Part shown: positions 22,617-35,254 of the stretch, in pieces
How the letters are laid out: each line of letters opens with the position of its first letter
How positions within the stretch are numbered: the stretch's first letter is position 1
From: Daedaleopsis sinensis
Lineage: Eukaryota; Basidiomycota; Agaricomycetes; Polyporales; Polyporaceae
Assembly (NCBI GenBank): GCA_033807695.1
Contig: CM066300.1
Location: forward strand, 4,030,001 to 4,094,000
Direction of reading: 5' to 3'
DNA length: 64,000 nt
Position numbers and translations under genes: made by a program
The notes under the pieces: model-generated
Database searches by the model: none
What the model was told of the DNA's origin: nothing
The model's input: the letters and a program-made list of their open reading frames with translations, nothing else

Positions 22617-24756
22617 TCATGCCGCTGTGCCCTGAATCTTCTTATCCTCGTGTCCAACCCGGCTGACTTTTCCATGCAGCACGCAACCCAGAAAACTCTG
22701 CCCTGTTCTTGCACGCGGCCTGAAACTAGTACCGCCCCCCTGCACTGTTATAGTACTAGGGTCTCCGGCAGTGACTGTCGGGTGAATCCATGGATGAACC
22801 CTCAGCCTGGGCACTAGTAGGCTCTAGTAGGTCGATCCTTACCAGTTGGATCCGTGACTCACCCCATCATAATGTTGCGCACCTTCTATCACTCCACTTA
22901 CGTTGTCGACCATTCCAACTGCAAGTCGATGAGAACGACCTACTACAGTCAGTCATCGGCGCCAAACTAGCTCCCATCAACTTCCCACGTACCGAAACGG
23001 AGCCCGCCAGGGCTGCCAGTGGTCTTGCCTACCGTGACTGTGACCAGCGACCACGGCGCGCGAGGACAGCTCGCACTCACGTCGGACCGGTCCTTCTAGT
23101 TACTACTCCACAGAGTCCACACACGATGCACTGTCGCACTCTGCTCGAGGGCTTCAACTTTCCTGCCACACGCGACCAGTGTCCGCTCGCCGAGTCCGTC
23201 CGTCTCCTCCGATTGTATGGTCTGTGTCGGGCGATTCGCCGGCGCGGATTTCATGCACCATTCCACGACTGCAGACTGAACGGCGGAGCACAGACTGCAC
23301 GAGCCCGTGCAGCGAGACCGGATTTGCTGTCTCTTGCTTTCTGCCTCCCCTCTCCTGCATCTTCTTGCGCTCCTACGCCATTCGCTCTCCATGTCCTCCT
23401 TGCGATACGAACTGCATTGTTACACGGCGCCTCCTGAAGTGTCCGTTCGGACTCGACTCCCACTCTCACCTGGGCTTCGCCTGTTTCCCCTCGTCCGGCC
23501 CAACCGTGAAGCGCTCACCTGTGATTGTGTGTTTTTTCATAGTGCGGACCCCGGAAAACGTCTATCGTTTACTTACCTACTCGTAGCCTCCCTGCCCCCC
23601 GCACCGCCCCACTTTCATATTCCGACTACCCGGTTCTGCGCGCACTCCTTTTGCCCGCTACTACCATCCAGCTCCCCCCCGACCCCCGTGTCGACCACCG
23701 GCTGCGATGGCTGGCGCCATCTCGTTCACCGCGAAACTCACTTATCAGTCACCGAATACGCCCCCCACCTCGCCGTCCACTGTGTTCCTTCTACCCTCTC
23801 GAAACATATCGGAGCCGATGCATCCGGTTCACACTTCGACTCCACCCACGCTACTACAGTTCCCCGTGCAGCTCCCGGTCCGACCGATCCAACGTGCGCC
23901 TACGTGTCCCTAGCAAACCAATCCCTGGCCTTGAGGGGCGCCCGCGCGACAGCTCACTCGAAGAGCCACGCCCATCGGTCCATTGTTGCCGTGTGCAATC
24001 GCGAGTAGCTGTACTGACCGTCGCTTTTCACCACGTTTGTGCTTTCTACTGCGAGTTCCGTTTCCCACTGTACTCGCACTCCGCGCCGCCAAACCTCCTA
24101 CCGTCGCTCAGAGCGCGGCTTCGCGGCGTGCCGGTCGAAGGATGCCTACTAGTTCACACTGGGTGCGAAAACCGTGCCGTTCGAAACGCTCTCACTCACC
24201 GCACACCTGCTCACGCGCTCACGGATCGGGCTGCGCCCCGACCACCCGCTTTCGGTCGCCGATCGTTGCCTGCCCGCCAACATGCTAGAAGAGGAAATGA
24301 GTAAGCACGACCTCGTACACTTGAACCACAGTACTTACTTCCGTCCGCGCCCCCTCCTGTAGTCACGTGGCCGCATAAGCCGATACTATTGCTATCCCAC
24401 ACCTTCAAGTTGTCTCGCACGAGCGACCTAACAGAAGTATGTATAACCCACCGTATCCTGCTACAAGTTCACTGACCATGTGTGCAAGACATGGTCCACG
24501 GACCGGCCGAGATTCTGTGTGGTAGACTCTCTACCCAGTGTAAATGGTGCGGCGTACACTTCTCCGATACTCCCGCCAGGAAGAAGGAGTTCGAAGACCA
24601 TCGTGACGTGCACTTTCCCTAGAATCGCAAAGCCGGTCGAGCTGTCGGCCGCGGCCACAGTCACAATTGGTCCGTTAGTCTGGAGGTATGGTCATCAATT
24701 GTCACCTTGTCTGTCATTATCCTACAATGCATCGCAGGACTGGAACCGCAGAGACA
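22617..24756. other. GC-rich stretch with overlapping frames, no gene supported
   Basis: Several plus-strand frames of 130-230 residues overlap each other (22790-23437, 23307-24008, 23651-24304). Their products are dominated by Ser, Pro, Arg and Ala with no motif, and all three forward frames are open over long parts, which is what unconstrained GC-rich DNA looks like. Confidence 0.4.
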
Positions 24757-25245
24757 CTCTAGGCGTCAAAGGCGAGGGTCACCCGGGTGCTTGTCCCACT
24801 GCATCAACGGCAGCCGTCGAAGCTGCGGGTCGCGAAGCTGAGATGCGGAAGATGTATGTTGTCGTGCCTTCCCGTGATGAGGCGGGAGCGATACCGTGTA
24901 AAGAGCCCATGAAGTCTGAATTTCTCGAGCGCTGGGTGCCGCGGACCGCGATCAAGAAGGACAATGGGGTATGTCAGCTTTGTTCTGTTACTTTTACCGC
25001 GAACTGATCGGTTCGGTAAGCAGATATTGCATGCGACATATGATGCGGAGACAATCACGTCGAAGTCCAATCTTGCATCGCGTTCCCGGAACGAGGGGGA
25101 GTGCCGCAGTCGACCACGGACACCTCGGAATCGCACTCTACCGATGTTCCTTGCAGCTTGGAACGGCGAGTGCCGACAATCCGGACCCCGACTGCTTCGA
25201 AGCCAGCAGGCACGAAACGCAAGGCTGAGGATCAGACCTCAGTTC
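24757..25245 (+). pseudogene. PCF11-like (cleavage/polyadenylation factor) C-terminal fragment
   Basis: The frame around 24760-24968 contains EMRKMYVVVPSRDEAGAI followed by CKEPMKSEFLERW and TAIKKDNG. After an intron-like gap (GTATGT at about 24969, CAG at 25023) the next piece reads ILHATYDAETITSKSNLASR. This order matches the C-terminal zinc-finger region of fungal PCF11, remembered as VVVPxGDE, CPICKExxKSEF, EEWVW, then YHATCHAEA. A GTKRKAED tail like that of PCF11 homologs follows at about 25210-25236 in a different frame. The CPIC pair is reduced to one Cys, the acidic EEWVW block is short, and the HATC Cys is Tyr. The upstream CID and the rest of the gene are absent. It is best read as a decayed duplicate fragment. 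Confidence 0.6.
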
Positions 25246-27476
25246 GGGTTTGGCGTACAATTCGCGATCTAGGCGTGCTACTCGCACATGATACTGAGGT
25301 CTGTACGCGCTCTCCGACTCTGAAGTCGGTAGCGGTTATACGCCAACGGAGAGATGCGCACCACCTGCCTGGACGCTACCGCCTTTCCGGCTCTCGCCAG
25401 TCTCTCAACGCTTGGCGCCAGCTCAACGTCTTCACCTCGGATCTCTCCGATTGCTCGACTCGTCAGATGTGTTCAGGGCCGTCGGCGCCGGCGCGGTAGA
25501 AGAAACCATGTTCAGTGCACTCACCATCGATACCGACAATCTCTTCCACTGCGCAGGATCCCGAAGGTCGCAGGAAAGCATTAGACGAGACTCGGATTGG
25601 CGCACGAGTGCGATCACGGAGCTCGCCGTCGAGGAGTGCTAGTAGTTGCTCGTCGCAGCAGAAGACGGGGCTCTGGCCGCGATCATGAACAGCAGCTCCT
25701 GGCGCAACCCTCGTAAGGGCTGTCCCACCACGCGCCCGAGTCCCAGCGAACACGGAGCAGCTCCCCGGAGCTCCGTTACTGCATTCCTTCTCGCGAGCGC
25801 GTGGGCTGATTTCGCCCGTCGACAAACCGGTCGACTGCGCGCGTTTCGGTGGAGCGCGCGAACATCGACCCCTCTGCCTCGCGCAACCAATGTCCCCGAC
25901 CGCTCGGCCGGCTCACGCCTGTCCGTGAGTAGATGAGCGCCACGCGCGTAAGTCTCGTTCGTATGGACGAGCTCCAGAACGTACGTGCTGTGGAGTCAGA
26001 CGTTTCGAACCCCGAGGCAAGTCCCACCATCGCATGAACGCGACGCGGGCACGAGATCGTCCCGCGCGAAGCTCTCTGGACACTGTTTGCAGTGCTTTCA
26101 ACCCTCTCGACAATTCCTTTTCCATCGAGTGGGGTGACGCTCGAGGAGTGCGCCACATATCTGCTGGACTGGGAGACTGTAGAACGCTGCCGTCCGTCAC
26201 GGACGCGCGCCCCAGAGACGGTGTAGCGGTCCACCTGTGCCAGGCCGACCGCGCGAATCCGGAGTTCGTGTGCCACCAACCAAGGGATCGGCGCTGTTCG
26301 CGACGTGCGTCGAGGACGTGAGATCCCGTTTTGCAAGCTACAGCGGCGTCATCGCGGCTGGTGAATGCACTCTGGAACGATACATGGGTGTGTGCCCCGC
26401 GCTATCGTCGACAGACTATACTCACCGCACACGCAGCATCGATCGGGCTCGGCGCTGGCAGGCGTCGCATTCATGCGAGTACGATCCCGGAGAGCACGAT
26501 TTACTCACTGTACGTGCGGTCGCTTGTCGTTCGAGCCATTTCCGCCTCAATGCCTCGTTGGAGAGGACCCCGCTCCGCCTTCCCAGTCCACTCGCGCGTC
26601 AGACTCGCAGACGGGTTATTGTGTCACTGTTTCTTGTCCCTGTGACACGTAGGGCTGACGCGAAGTTCCCTCAGCACCCGCGATCCCGACGCTTCTCATG
26701 GATCTGAGCCGTCCTGCGAGCTCCGCCGTGGATCGATACGATTCTCCCTGCCACGCATTGGGCCTGAGAGCCGGAGCCCGTCTTACACTTCGAGTAGCGG
26801 GTGGAGAACGCAGTCCGTGCTAATCGCGCTCTTCCTGACAAGAGACGTACTGGTGGAAGAGCGCGGTAGATTCTCCACGGCGAGCGACTTACAAGCGCAA
26901 GGTTGGGGCAACCTCGACTGCTTGCAAGTTCCCTTGCGAGTGCCGGTGATCTGAATGCGGACATTGTAGACCGACTGGTTGCTTCCGGTTAACCCTATTC
27001 TATCTGTAATGACGCTAACTGTTACACGGTGCTAATAGTGAGTACTATCCTGTACTATCATGATGGACTTTGTACTATGAGCGGCGACTTTGTCGCGCAG
27101 GGCATCGGTGACCCGTTTACGCGCGTATGATGTTGTGCCCTCCGCTCCTGGGACACTGTTGATGAAACTAACCCAGTTGATGTACTTACCGCGCGAAATC
27201 GGGTACGTGATGATACGTGCAGCCTGTCGGCGAAAGTCTAGCTCTTTGACTTAAGCTTCAGTACGTTCAACGAAACCCCTCCCGCATCCTCAAGTTGGAG
27301 GGTTTTGGTATGAGACTGAAACCGCACCGCGACTGTGCTGCGGCACAAAGCCTAGAGTACTGCCCGAGCCTGAGACCCACGCCGGGCTAGCATCAGTGTT
27401 ACGTGAGTGCAAAGTACCGATACACTCACGCTTATCAGCGCAGGAGTCTCCACTATCCAGCACCCGATGCTTGGGG
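25246..27476. other. GC-rich stretch, no gene supported
   Basis: Overlapping frames are present on both strands, including a 186-residue minus-strand frame at 25776-26336, but the products are Arg/Ser-rich and unrecognisable. No RNA gene or repeat array was seen. Confidence 0.35.
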
Positions 27477-27870
27477 TTACCCGCAGCTAGGCCCACTACG
27501 GCATCGCGCGCGCCTGCACAGCTCGCACTCGTCAGATCTTTTGAAAATGATTCTGGCGTCCGCGATGACAAGGACGTCCGCCTCTGCCTCCATGCCGTCC
27601 GCGAAGTGCAGCGTGTACGTGACGCCATTTACATTCGGGCTGTGACTCACACCGTGGAAGTGGTCGTAGTGGTACTGGGCACTCAGCTTGTTCGGTATAC
27701 CAGATGAACCGCTCGATGGGGAAGACATGTTACGTCGTAGTGCGGGGGTAGGTCATGCCGAGCAAGCACGCTGACCATCTCCGCACGGTGCATCGTCGTC
27801 AGGCCATCTGCAGACACGGAACGGATGAGGTGTTGGTGTGTGCACTGACAGCTCCCATGTGCACACTTAG
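27477..27870 (-). pseudogene. FAD-dependent monooxygenase (salicylate-hydroxylase-like) relic
   Basis: On the minus strand, a piece near 27,800-27,680 reads TMHRAEMVSVLARHDLPPHY and CLPHRAVHLVY, corresponding to the THRADLL...LPP...KRL region of class A flavoprotein monooxygenases. In a second frame, at about 27,640-27,570, it continues with VTYTLHFADGMEAEADVLVI followed by ADA, the position of the conserved HFADGxxxxADVLIGADG motif that precedes the second FAD contact. The ADG glycine is Ala, the following GIxSxVR segment is not recognisable, and neither the N-terminal GxGxxG motif nor the C-terminal half is seen. A change of frame lies between the two blocks; an intron could explain it, but decay is more likely. 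Confidence 0.5.
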
Positions 27871-28439
27871 TACTCCATCTCCAGCTTCCGGCGCAAGAGT
27901 TCGCCTCCCAGCCGCCAGACAGATGTGGCTCGCTGAGGCAGCGCATGTCGTTGACATGCACCAGCATAGCTCGCGGATACGCGGCCAACCTCTTCCACGT
28001 CCCGACCGCCGAGTGGCAACAAGACTACCAGCAAGTCACAAACATGAATCTGAGATACGCGAAATGAGAAGACATGGCGGCGCACGAATATAACCTGACA
28101 TTCTCTTCGCTCAACCGCACACGAACCGACCGCCATGGTGCTCACAGCTCTAGCCCACTGTACGGCTCACCCTCATCTCCGTGTACCTGCGCGGTCGCCG
28201 ATCTGACCGGCGTATCGAAGCATCAACATAGGTCAAGAAATCCGGAGTCAGAATGCAGGTGTGGGTGTGAGGTGACATTAACTTGGTCAGGAGGTGTCGG
28301 CACAGGCATGCTCGTTCCCACTATCAGGATCCCGGTGTGAGGGTTCAACGTTCAACGTTCGGTGCCAGTGATACTTGAAGGAGAGATGGCATGGCATTGC
28401 AAAAATACGTGATTGTATTTATATACTAATGCTACGGCT

Positions 28440-29935
28440 ATATACAAATGCTACGGCTAGGTACTTGTCGAGACGCGTCCGCGATCCGCACGTACCACAA
28501 GCACGACGGGTGGTGTGTACTCGGTCCAGATATTCGGTGCGAGCCATTTGTCCCAGTCATTCGCCGACCGTCGCACGTCCGCCGCGAGAGACCGCGTCCC
28601 CGAGCGGCGCGCTCGCCCCCATCTCGTGCCCGAGCTTCAGGCCCTCACGGAGGGTGACGGGGTCCGCCAGGTGCGAAAGGTACTGTGGGTTAGCCACGGG
28701 CGGCGTGAACACGTCCGCAGATGTGATGTAGATCCAGCCTTACGCGAGTCGCCCGCCTTGAGCACGAGGAGAATCTCGACCGGGCCGATCGGACTCGTGC
28801 GCGGCGTGTTCAACGACGTCTCATAAATCGTCTGGTAGCCATTCTTGACCTCGCCCGAGGTCCTCAGCAAGAGCGTGCTGAGCAAGATTGAGAGCTCGTC
28901 CGGGATCTGTTGCTTGAACTGGGTCCTGTGGTCGCGGAGGGGGGCGGGGATGTCTAAGTACGCAGTCGTGGTGTTCATGAAGGAGAGGGGGGCGGGAAGT
29001 TCGCGTCGTCGTCTTGGGTCCGCAGGGACGCGGGGGTCTTCGAATTGAACGTGACGGCGGTGCCCTGCATGTCCATGGAGTTAATGTAGCACGGGTGAGC
29101 CAGCGAGAGAAAACACTCATGATATGTTCCTGGACAAGCTCGCCGACACCGGGAACATCAACTGGTAGCCTTAGGAAACATCGGAGGGGCCGACACTGCT
29201 GTGCATAGGACATGTGGGGTCCCGACCGGACCCCCCGCGAGGCTCCGGACCCTCACGGTCTTCTTCACGGCGCTCTGGGGGCTTGCCCACTCGACGCCGA
29301 TCGCGGTGACGGGGCTGGTGTTCGTCGTGTCAAAGATAATGTGGGCGACAGTGGGATTCGGGAGGATGTTCAAATTCCTGCGGAGCAGTAGAGGATCGAT
29401 GTACGCCGAGCGAGAGTGGGACCGACTTGAAGTCCAGTTAGAAGGGTTGATGGAGGAACTTGCAACGAGCGAGCCGCAGCCGTTTCCGCCGTACATGCCT
29501 GACTAGACTTCGAGACGGATGTTGCCTACCATCTCCATCCATTGTCTGACGAGCGGAAGCTGGCTAAATCGAGAGGCAAGGCGGTGGCCACGGGGACTGA
29601 GGGAAACACACTCACAAGCTCGAATACGACATGTGCACGACACCGTTCGTACCTCGGCTCGAGGCGACTACTAGATGGGGTGATGGGTTCGCTGCAATTC
29701 ATATCGTCGGAGAGGAGGTTCTACCTCTAGTTGTGTAGCAACACAAGATGAGAAAAAAAAGAGAGTACGCACTGATTCTGTCCGCGACAGCATCGCCTGT
29801 GCAGCCTTCCTCCAGCATAAGAACTGTCGGACTTGAGTCTTGTGACAGTCGAGCAGCGAGTGCAAATCCCGCAGTCCCTGTGCCGATGATCACAAAGGCA
29901 TAAGTGTCGGCAGAAAGAGCACGATTGTATGGATC
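28440..29935 (-). pseudogene. GMC-family oxidoreductase pseudogene (aryl-alcohol/glucose oxidase type)
   Basis: Blocks of a GMC oxidoreductase occur in order on the minus strand. The FAD-binding start is at about 29,905-29,770 (FVIIGTGTAGFALAARLSQD). A middle part at about 29,500-29,220 reads NPSNWTSSRSHSRSAYIDPL, then NLNILPNPTVAHI and GGPVGTPHVL. A further block carries LRLPVDVPGVGELVQEH at about 29,170. The C-terminal part at about 28,740-28,570 contains YITSADVFTPPVANPQYLSH. The RGK-LGGSS region expected after the Rossmann segment is missing, and adjacent blocks are in different frames (SSVGPSDVS and LRLPVDVPGVG). The region that should hold the catalytic His reads TEYTPPVVLV and jumps to a remnant IADAS. 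Most of the conserved family core is present but it is not translatable as one protein. The related FAD-monooxygenase relic lies 0.6 kb downstream on the same strand. Confidence 0.7.
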
Positions 29936-32900
29936 TCTCGTGCGCGTGGGTCGCGGCTCAGGTGGTCATGGTAGATGTTGCGGTAGCCGTCAGAAAATGC
30001 GGAGGCAGAAGTAGAGAGCGAGATGGGTGTCGTGCGCTATGCATTGGTATCGTTGAGGGGGACCCCAACTCAAGGAGACGCAACTTCGCGAGCTGCACCG
30101 GCTGAGGCTCAGCTGCAGGTGGGAGTTTGGGTTCGACGTGTAAGACCAGGCAAGACCGGGCGCCTTGCACTTAAGGGTGATGTCATTTCCTGCCTTCCTC
30201 CTGCCGTCACCGCTTTCCTCGCTTTACTTTTGGACTATGCTCGACGTCTCTGCAGGTCTCGCTCACAGCTGCCTGCAAACATCGTCCTCCAATCTCTGCG
30301 CCACACTCATCCATTGCTGATCTGTATACTAGCTGAGCTACTCCCGTCCGCTCTTTCCATCTGTCCTGCCTCTCCCGCACGAAGCGAAGTCTGTCGTGCT
30401 GCGACCTCTCGTCCACTACGTTCGACGTCGTCCAAGTCGTCCAAGTCGCACAGAACCATCTCTAGGCGCCACATAGTGCTCACAGGCTACTGAACCGCTC
30501 TCGAGCTTGTGCTCCGTCCCAGTCGTCTCCGACTCCCAGCTTGGAGTATACGGCCATATAGTACTAGGATGGTACGCAGGCTCTATTCATCCACCGTCAT
30601 CCGAAGCTCATCTGTCGCTCACTACCCAGGTCCTATCGGTTCGCACTCGTCCGCCTCCGAGCTCCGCTGTCACCACTGGAACCCCAAACGTGCGCCTCCG
30701 ACCCCGCACTGAGGCTGGCCCACACCGCGGGCTACGTACGAAGCACGGACGTACCCATCTGCCGTCAGCACACGCACATCGCGAGACTCCCGCTATGCCC
30801 ACCAGGCACATCGATATACCTAAACCCACGGATCCGCAAGTGTCAGCGGCCACGTATGGTGCGTCCAATGCGGCAAGGTATGTACTGTTTTCACCCTCGC
30901 TCGTCTCTGGACACGAGACGAGCACGTGTGCACACGGTCCCGGACGCCAGCAGGGCGACCTGGACTGTGAAGCATCACAGATTTGTAGGTATGTACGATA
31001 TCAGAGTCCCCAGCTCCACACACTCGAGGTAAGCAGCTCCGCCTCGTTTCCTGCCCGCTCCGACTCCTGCTGACCCATCCCCTCCGATCGGACGACGATG
31101 CGGATCTCTTCGGCCGTGCCTGACTCTTTGCTTCAATGCCTGCGAAACTGTCTGCGCATGGTACTGCACCGTACGTGTCGTGCCGGATCCCACGCCCGCC
31201 AACGCTGACTTAATTACTCCCCGACAGCCATCCAGTAGACTCGGACGTGTGTCTGCCGCGGGGCCGGCCGTCCGTCGCCGCTCGCGCAGGGGATCAACCG
31301 TCTTGCACGCGTCCGGGGAGCCGGGCGTGTTGTTACACGAGCATAGACCGTTGTACCCCGGCAATTGGGATCGCTTGACTTACAACCTCGCACAGATGCG
31401 TGCGCTCTCGACCTCCTTTGCGGGTAGCGGATCGCCCTGAGGCGGAGCCCGACCGCGCGTCCGACGTACGGGCTGCGGCGCGACCTGCAGCACGGCGCAG
31501 TCTCCTTCGCTCCCTCGCGCAAGTACGCAAATCAATCCGTTTCCGAAGCGCACCGTCCGTGACAAGCCGAACTCACGACAGTTTTTTGCAGGCGGAGGAT
31601 AGCCCCAGAGCGGTGTCCGATGCACGACTGCCGCCGCGCTGAAGCCACCTTCCGCATGGCGGCGGCGCGCCATGCCCAATAGCCAACATATCGGTGTCGA
31701 GCTGTCTGAGGACGTCGGAGAAGAGGGGGGGATACTGATCGCCGACACGGTCGGAGATATGGACCCACTCCGGAGCTATCACGAAGGTGATACACCGCCT
31801 GCGTGATAGCTTGGAAGCTTGCAAGCGGTGAACGCTGCTTCGACCTTCAATGCTTGTGAGCCAGTCATTAAGACTGCTCCGCCGCGGTGTGTGTCGTCTG
31901 TGGCGCGAGCGAGGGGCCGTGCGCTGTCGAGGACGGCGAGGAAGTGGGCGGGGCGGCGTTTTTCTTATGCAGCGTGGAATGAAGAAGAGCAGATGAATCG
32001 GGCGCCATGCCCTTCGCGATCGAGCTCCGAGCAGCGACAATCGCGACCGCTAGCACGGATCCGAGAAAGTCGTCCAGCGCGACTCTTCTACCAGACACGA
32101 CTACGAGGATCAACCGACATCGCCGATGTGCTTTGTGGCGTTCGTGCCGACGTGAGTCCCCGCTGAGTCATTGGGGGAGCGTCTTTTGACTTAGCAAGAC
32201 GACGAGGTCGGGACAGTCATTCAAGCGGATGAAGAGGAATCTAATGGGCTATTCGCACTGGTAGAATAGACAATAGAGAATATCGCACTTCATTGTCTAT
32301 CGCGTGTTGACCCGTGCTCTACGTTATATCTAGTAGTCTATATCTAGTAGTCTATGCAATAGCATAGTAGCACATCTTCATACAGATTGCGCCGCCGCCC
32401 ACGTTACCGGCCATATCGGCTTACTTCCCGAGGCACCTCTGCCCAAGGTTCCCGACCGCGCGGTCGCATGATGTGTACGACCGCGGTGTCGGAGGGTGTC
32501 GGTATGGATCTGATCTTCGATGAACGGGCGACAGGGGATCGTCGTGGACCGGGAAGCTCTAAATGCCACGCACTGCTTATAGATCAGTAACTCGGATGCC
32601 GCTACGACTGGTGCTCCGCTTGTGGCGCTGAGAGGTGTGCCTAAGTGTACTATACTATACTATAGCGGGAACGTGAGTAAGTATTGCGAAAACACGATCT
32701 TCTACCACAACACGACCTCGATGTGTATCTTCAGGGACTGAGACCATAACTTCCGCGGGTTCTGCCAGCAACGTACCTGAGTTCTGTTCTGCGGGACCGT
32801 GCGAGAGACGTGACGGGTCTGTACGGAAAACCAAGTGTTCCATGGTCAGGCCCGGGACGCAGCTGTACCATGTAATACTAGCACAACGCGTTAAATCCAC

Positions 32901-33258
32901 CCGCTGCCGATTAACGCGTGAACTCATCGGCACCCGCGATCGATCGTGTGGGGACCGACAGCATGGGACGCGCGGGATGCGCAGTGAGAAGGATGAATCC
33001 ATTGGTTCCACAACACTGGCTACGCAGGACCCGGTTTGGAAACATCTACAAGATCGGAAACTATTAATGTACCGCGCACGTGTGACGTCATCGTCAATTG
33101 AAGACACATCTTGGATTTCGCAAAACAATATTTCGCGAGGATGCTTCTCGTACAAATGCAACGACTTCAGCGCTGTTAGCACTCGCACTGGACGTCGCGA
33201 AACCCTCGGTTCAAGAAAAGGTCATTCACGCATCACTACGCGCGTTCGAGCGTGTCGC
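29936..33258. other. Stretch without a recognised gene
   Basis: Many overlapping frames with no family signal. One short acidic frame (31672-31806 plus, 44 residues, containing ILIADTVGDMDPLRSYHEGD) could be an exon. A 14-bp direct duplication lies at 32325-32352. Nothing else is supportable. Confidence 0.35.
32325..32352. repeat. Two tandem copies of TATATCTAGTAGTC
   Basis: The 14-bp unit TATATCTAGTAGTC occurs twice head to tail, followed by the start of a third copy (TAT) and then by a short AT-rich palindrome-like patch (GCAATAGCATAGTAG). Confidence 0.8.
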
Positions 33259-34039
33259 TCAGACGCGAAGGAGCCGGCGCAGGAGACGTCGTGCACGTCT
33301 GTTCGGGGTTGCCCGGATGACAGCGATGATGAGGGCACGGTGTAGCTGGGACGTGTCAACTCTATGGTCAAAATGAGAGTATGCGTAGGGCTCACGCACC
33401 ACGCGCAGAACGGCCAACGCGTCTCCAAATGTTTCCCTCACGGGCGACGAGAGTGTCGCCAACGCGGAACCTATCGTGACCATCGTCATTGGTGCGGGGA
33501 CCCTCGTAGGAAGTCGAGACAACGAACCTGCGGCGTTCCTCGCCTCGGCGGACAACACACGAAGCCATGACGCGTCGAACATGCTGCATTGCGATGGCGT
33601 TGGGGGGTTGTACTCGCGAAACGAGCAAAGCCATACCTCAATAGTCTCGACAAAGCATGCGCGCCGTCGCGACTAGCAATAGGAACGTATCAACTACTCA
33701 CTGTGTGGTACCTATCGCCGGAAGTACACTCACCGAACCGCTGTCTCGGACCTAGCGTGCACACCTTCCTCCGGGTCCCCCTCTCCACCACCGACCAGTC
33801 CCGCCCCGCGGAGAATAGCCTGCAAAACACCGTGAATGGACGATCCAGTCGTACCGAAAACCGAGGCGTCGGACGCTAGGAAGTCCGCCGGGGTACCGAG
33901 AGACATGCTACATCGGAGCATGAACACATGATATGTTAGACGAAGAAGAAAACTACTGCACATACCTATTCGCCACCGGCTCCTGTCGAGGCTCCCTACG
34001 TTCATCTGCGTCCGTGTGGTCTTGAGTAGGAGTGGCCAT
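33259..34039 (-). CDS. Possible N-terminal exons of a hypothetical gene
   Basis: On the minus strand an ATG at 34039 opens MATPTQDHTDADERREP, which after a GTATGT...GTAG intron (about 33,965-33,908) continues in frame as MSLGTPADFLASDASVFG and LQAILRGAGLVGGGEGD up to a GTGAGT donor at about 33,731. A further piece (LCSFREYNPPTPSQC, then MFDASWLRVLSAEARNAAG) may be the third exon, and another (VRETFGDALAVLRVVREPYA) the fourth. The splice junctions look reasonable, but the downstream chain to a stop is not secure. No domain is recognised. Confidence 0.33.
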
Positions 34040-35254
34040 CAGCAATAGGTGCGTTCGAAGTGCAGGCGAGGAGGGGGCAGAATGTAGAGGGCGCGCGGGG
34101 GATAAAGAATGAGAGGAGCGGGATAAACGAGCGGGGTGAAGGACAGACGAGAGACGGCTGCACAGACGGGGCGCCCGGCGGTTCTGCATGGTGCTCCGGG
34201 TCCGGGCAGATGCGATCAGGTTCGGGTCACGTAAGTAGTGCGCACGGGCCATCTACGTATTCAGAAGGGCCCCTCTGCAGACAGACCGACGCGGCGAAGC
34301 CGCGCATTTGGTTGGATAGAACCGTCCGGAAGTTGCCCCATCGGGAGCGCGCGTCGTGGGCGACACTGTGCGTAGTGGATACCTTGTAATATGGTCAGCG
34401 GACATTTCCTCCAGTATTGAAGCTTACCGTGGGCTCTGTGAGGTCACATAACCACAATATGCGACTCGAGGGGGCGTAGATCTAAAGGACATGATGTTAA
34501 TATGTCGCGAAATGCGTGGCGGTGCGTTCTGCTCGATCGAAGCCGAGGATCGTGCCGAGATTAGACTACGAGGCGCCCAGCAAACCTCATCATATCTATT
34601 ATCGTCGGACTCGACAGTGATCTTATCTAAACTGATAACGAGCATATATCGGCTACGGGTTTACCCGGAGATCTTATCTAGACCGATTAGGCGCACGTGT
34701 AAGAGGTTTTACTACATGATATTTGTGCGTCGTAACCAACCAATACTAATTAGCTAATCAAAAACCTGTATGATTTCGTGGCCAGGTTTGCCCCGGAGGG
34801 CCGATGTATACACCCTCAAAATTTTACCTGACCTATGTGAGTGTGCGTGGAAGATGTCTGGCGGTGTGAGCACACGACTCCGTGAGTCTGGAGAGTCTGG
34901 TGGGCTACTGATGCAAGCGCTGGCTGGGCGGAGGAGACGCCCATGACGTAGTGTGCACCGCACGGCCGGATGTGTCGTTCAATATGCAGCGCTCTCTACA
35001 CTCGACCACGACCATAGCATTCCACAGCGCAATCACCGAAAGCTCTGGCCTGCGCTGGAAAAGCTACCAATCTACCAATTTCCTGCTGCAGATTGAGCGC
35101 ATCAACGACGCAACGAGCCTAGGCGACGATCGTCTATCTGTCTTCGATGAATCGATGATGGCCTCGTGCACGAAGGACGCGCAGCCTGCACGGAGCCGTC
35201 ACGTCCACACTAGCACCCATCACTGTCTCGTAGAGTTCAGCCCAGAGGAAGACT
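34040..35254. other. Stretch without a recognised gene
   Basis: Short frames only. An imperfect duplication GATCTTATCTA(A/G)A lies at about 34,619 and 34,670, and a plus-strand frame at 34951-35346 overlaps the first exon of the next gene in another frame. No family signal was found. Confidence 0.35.

Noticed and set aside
22790..24304. Long overlapping plus-strand ORFs of 200 or more residues
   Set aside because: All three forward frames are open, products are Ser/Pro/Arg-rich without motifs, and there is no consistent splice pattern.
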